From NCBI GenBank assembly GCA_029258815.1, contig JAPDJZ010000042.1:1-8373 (forward strand): 8,373 bases of DNA, written 5' to 3'. Shown here piece after piece: positions 6,663 through 8,373 of the stretch; the first letter of the stretch is position 1, and every line of letters begins with the position of its first letter. The stretch comes from an archaeon (GTDB taxonomy: Archaea; Thermoproteota; Nitrososphaeria_A; Caldarchaeales; Wolframiiraptoraceae). The position numbers and the translations under genes were made by a program. The notes beneath the pieces are model-generated. The model was not told where the DNA came from. It did no database searches and saw only the letters and a list, made by a program, of their open reading frames with translations.

Positions 6663-8000
6663 ATGAAGCTTGGCGTTATCTTCGCAACCCCTCTCGTCGG
6701 CGGCGGAATGATACTCTCCGATGAGTTTAAGCGCTTTTACGAGGATCACGTTAAGCGGATTAAGAGCATTCTGGAGGAGAGATTTCCCGACGTCGAGTTC
6801 GTTTACGGCGAGGCCGGTACGGCGTCCGACTCGATCAGGGTTCTAAGGGAGATCGGGGGCGTCGACGGCTACTTGGTCTTCGTCTTCAGGCATCTCACCG
6901 GAGTTCTGAGGCCGATAATCATGAGTGGGAGGCCCACGGTGATCCTAGCGGAGACCTATACGGGCTCCGGGGAGCTCATGATGGAGTATAGGAGGATTGT
7001 GGAGGGGGGTTTAAGGGTTCTGGGCAGGTGCGCGAGGAAGGTGGCCGATCCGAAGCTCATCGAGAAGTACGTCAAGCTTTTGAAGGCCGTTTACGACATC
7101 GGAAACTCGAAGCTCCTGCTCGTCGTGGATCCCGTGGTCTCCCAATACGTCGATGCGTCATTCCCGATGGCCGTCGGAATCTATAACGCGGCGGCTGAGG
7201 TCAGGTCGATATTCGGGATAGAGACTATTACGATAACCCCTAAGGAGTTTAACGAGATGTTTTACGAGAAAGTCTCCGAGGAGGAGGCCAGAAACGTCGC
7301 TAGGAGGTGGATGAAGGAGGCTAGATCCGTCGTCGGGCATGAGGAGAGCGATCTGATCGGAGACGCCAAGATGTACTTGGCGATGAGGAGGGCTGTGGAG
7401 CATTACGGCGTCGACGGCATAGCGGTCGATTGCTGGACGCTCTACTCCTCCGGGATGATCAAGGCCTGGCCCTGCCTAGGGTTCATGGAGCTATCGAAGG
7501 AGGGGGTGGTCTGCGGCTGCGAGGCGGATTTGACCTCGAGCGCCATAATGATCTTGATGAAGCATCTAGCCGGGCTACCGGGATTCATCACGGATCCATC
7601 GATAGACGAGGTGAGCGGCGAGGTGGTCTACTATCACTGCTTCTCCCCGATAAACATGCTCGGATACGACTCCAAGAAGTATTCGCCATACGTCATCACG
7701 ACGGCCCACTGGGGAGGCAAGAAGGGCTCGATCTACGTCGAGCTACCCTCTGGGAGGAAGGTCACCCTAGTAGGCTTAAACGCCGTTGATAGATGCCTGG
7801 TGGTTCACGAGGCGGAGATAGTCGGGAACGAGTATGATGAGAAGGAGTGTTCGACGAAGCCCGTGGGAAGGGCGAAGGTCGGAAACCTGCTGAGGAACTG
7901 GGATTGGAAGGCCGGATGGCATAGGGTGATGTTCTACGGCGAGTGGAAGGAGGCTTTAAGGGAAATAGGGGCTTTGCTCGGATTAAGGGTCGTCATGTAA
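6663..8000 (+). CDS. L-fucose/L-arabinose isomerase-fold protein, divergent, complete
   Basis: A 445-residue protein of the FucI/AraA isomerase fold, predicted cytoplasmic. The recognisable part is the C-terminal half: DGIAVDCWTL at 251-260, AWPCLGFMELSKEGVVCGCE at 268-287, DLTSSAIMILMKHLAG at 289-304, then GFITDPS. By analogy with the Glu-Asp-His metal set of FucI, candidate ligands are Glu287, Asp311 and His420 (GWHRV), with His325 (YYHC) also near. The N-terminal half is divergent: it lacks the SMKG...GG.SMGM stretch that the other fucose-isomerase gene (1-567) keeps, and has NSKLLLVVDP at 148-157 instead. Start at the ATG 6663, leaderless by its TATA position. It is transcribed away from the importer operon, with a shared promoter region. 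It may act on a different aldose or be a mutarotase-like or non-catalytic relative; family membership is firm, reaction is not. Confidence 0.8.
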   Translation: MKLGVIFATPLVGGGMILSDEFKRFYEDHVKRIKSILEERFPDVEFVYGEAGTASDSIRVLREIGGVDGYLVFVFRHLTGVLRPIIMSGRPTVILAETYTGSGELMMEYRRIVEGGLRVLGRCARKVADPKLIEKYVKLLKAVYDIGNSKLLLVVDPVVSQYVDASFPMAVGIYNAAAEVRSIFGIETITITPKEFNEMFYEKVSEEEARNVARRWMKEARSVVGHEESDLIGDAKMYLAMRRAVEHYGVDGIAVDCWTLYSSGMIKAWPCLGFMELSKEGVVCGCEADLTSSAIMILMKHLAGLPGFITDPSIDEVSGEVVYYHCFSPINMLGYDSKKYSPYVITTAHWGGKKGSIYVELPSGRKVTLVGLNAVDRCLVVHEAEIVGNEYDEKECSTKPVGRAKVGNLLRNWDWKAGWHRVMFYGEWKEALREIGALLGLRVVM

Positions 8001-8263
8001 TTAAGCGACTTTATTTAGATGAGGTTTTGGAGGAGATAAAGGTTGCAGTTGTAGGCAAGGTATTTGAGGTTGAAGACTTAATACTTGACCCCTTTAAGAA
8101 CTATCTTTATGAGAAGTTTAAGAATGTTGTTGTGGTGAAGCCTAGATTCCCCCAAGTTGTCGGAGCGCTAATAATCTCGTATAGGCACACTGGAATAAAG
8201 ATTACTAGCGAGTTGCTTGGAAATATCGAGAGAACACTTAAAAGAATTCCATACACATTCTAG
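8001..8263 (+). pseudogene. Relic of a BadF/BcrA-type ATPase or N-acetylglucosamine-kinase-like gene (C-terminal fragment)
   Basis: The frame that ends at the TAG 8261-8263 encodes about 80 residues that read like the C-terminus of the BadF/BadG/BcrA ATPase family: EEIKVAVVGKVFEVEDLI, then a KNVVVVKPRFPQVVGALII segment and a closing ITSELLGNIERTLKRI. The family normally has GGVF; here it is GKVF. Whole members are around 300 residues, so about three quarters is missing. No ATG or GTG starts the fragment: the only in-frame ATG (7943) lies inside the isomerase gene in another frame, and the residues it adds have no family resemblance. G+C is about 38% against about 58% just upstream (my hand counts). 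I therefore call it a remnant, though expression from the in-frame TTG at 8027 cannot be excluded. Confidence 0.7.
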
Positions 8264-8295
8264 CCTCTTTAATTTCCAATAGTTTCCCTCTTTTT
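8264..8295 (+). terminator. T-rich region after the relic, possible terminator
   Basis: Pyrimidine-rich sequence with ctcttt, ttt and finally a five-T run at 8291-8295, without a hairpin. It could end transcription coming from the rightward isomerase gene. The signal is modest in AT-rich DNA. Confidence 0.3.
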
Positions 8296-8373
8296 CAACA
8301 ACCACGAAACTAAGCTAAAATCGCGCAATCGAAGATAGGCTTAATTAGATACGTGACATAGCTAGCAGCATGA
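8296..8373. other. AT-rich tail without a recognisable gene
   Basis: No open frame of useful length, no tRNA-like cloverleaf and no repeats are visible on either strand up to the right edge. It may be intergenic sequence or further decayed DNA continuing from the relic. Confidence 0.5.

Noticed and set aside
6543..6749. Minus-strand open frame across the divergent promoter
   Set aside because: It overlaps the start of both flanking genes and both TATA boxes, and its product resembles nothing I know.
7943..8263. A complete 106-residue gene starting at 7943
   Set aside because: Its first 18 or so residues come from the isomerase coding sequence in another frame and have no family similarity; only the part after base 8000 matches BadF-type C-termini, so a truncated relic explains it better.
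1..8373. Defence system, CRISPR array, transposon or tRNA attachment site
   Set aside because: No repeat-spacer pattern, transposase, terminal inverted repeats or tRNA-like sequence was seen; all recognised genes belong to sugar transport and metabolism.
8264..8373. A second decayed gene in the right tail
   Set aside because: Frames are short and I found no motif, so nothing can be claimed.

Overview
The window looks like chromosomal DNA of a thermophilic archaeon, most likely from the Thermoproteota/Korarchaeota side of the tree. The signs are heavy use of AGG and ATA codons, archaeal BRE/TATA promoter elements, Shine-Dalgarno sites of the GGAG/GGTGA type next to one apparently leaderless gene, and a solute-binding protein with a twin-arginine membrane anchor and a long Thr/Val stalk. 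I cannot name the species.

Almost the whole window is one sugar uptake and catabolism locus. A 116-base divergent promoter region (6547-6662) splits it. Leftward (minus strand) runs a tight six-gene operon: solute-binding protein (6546-4831), two CUT1-type ABC permeases (4758-3901 and 3899-3084), a TIM-barrel sugar isomerase with a xylose/L-rhamnose-isomerase metal site (3047-2061), an FGGY sugar kinase (2036-573), and an L-fucose-isomerase family gene that runs off the left edge (567-1). Rightward (plus strand) a single gene (6663-8000) encodes a second, more divergent protein of the L-fucose/L-arabinose isomerase fold.

The inferred flow is as follows. The binding protein captures a sugar or oligosaccharide outside the cell and the two permeases import it, using an ATPase not encoded here. 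One or more isomerases convert aldose to ketose, and the FGGY kinase phosphorylates the ketose. An aldolase step is expected but not present. A 6-deoxyhexose (L-rhamnose or L-fucose) or a pentose is the most natural substrate, but the sequence does not settle which.

At base 8000 the sequence changes sharply. G+C falls from about 58% (7801-7920) to about 38% (8001-8260), and the DNA there encodes only the last 80 or so residues of a BadF/BcrA-type ATPase or sugar kinase, with no start codon and an altered GGVF motif. This is a gene relic and probably marks the edge of the sugar island. The last 110 bases hold no gene that I can see. There are no RNA genes, CRISPR arrays or insertion sequences. 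The main points of interest are three isomerase-type enzymes around one kinase, the paired dyads next to the divergent TATA boxes, a U-tract attenuator candidate behind the binding-protein gene, and the kinase relic.
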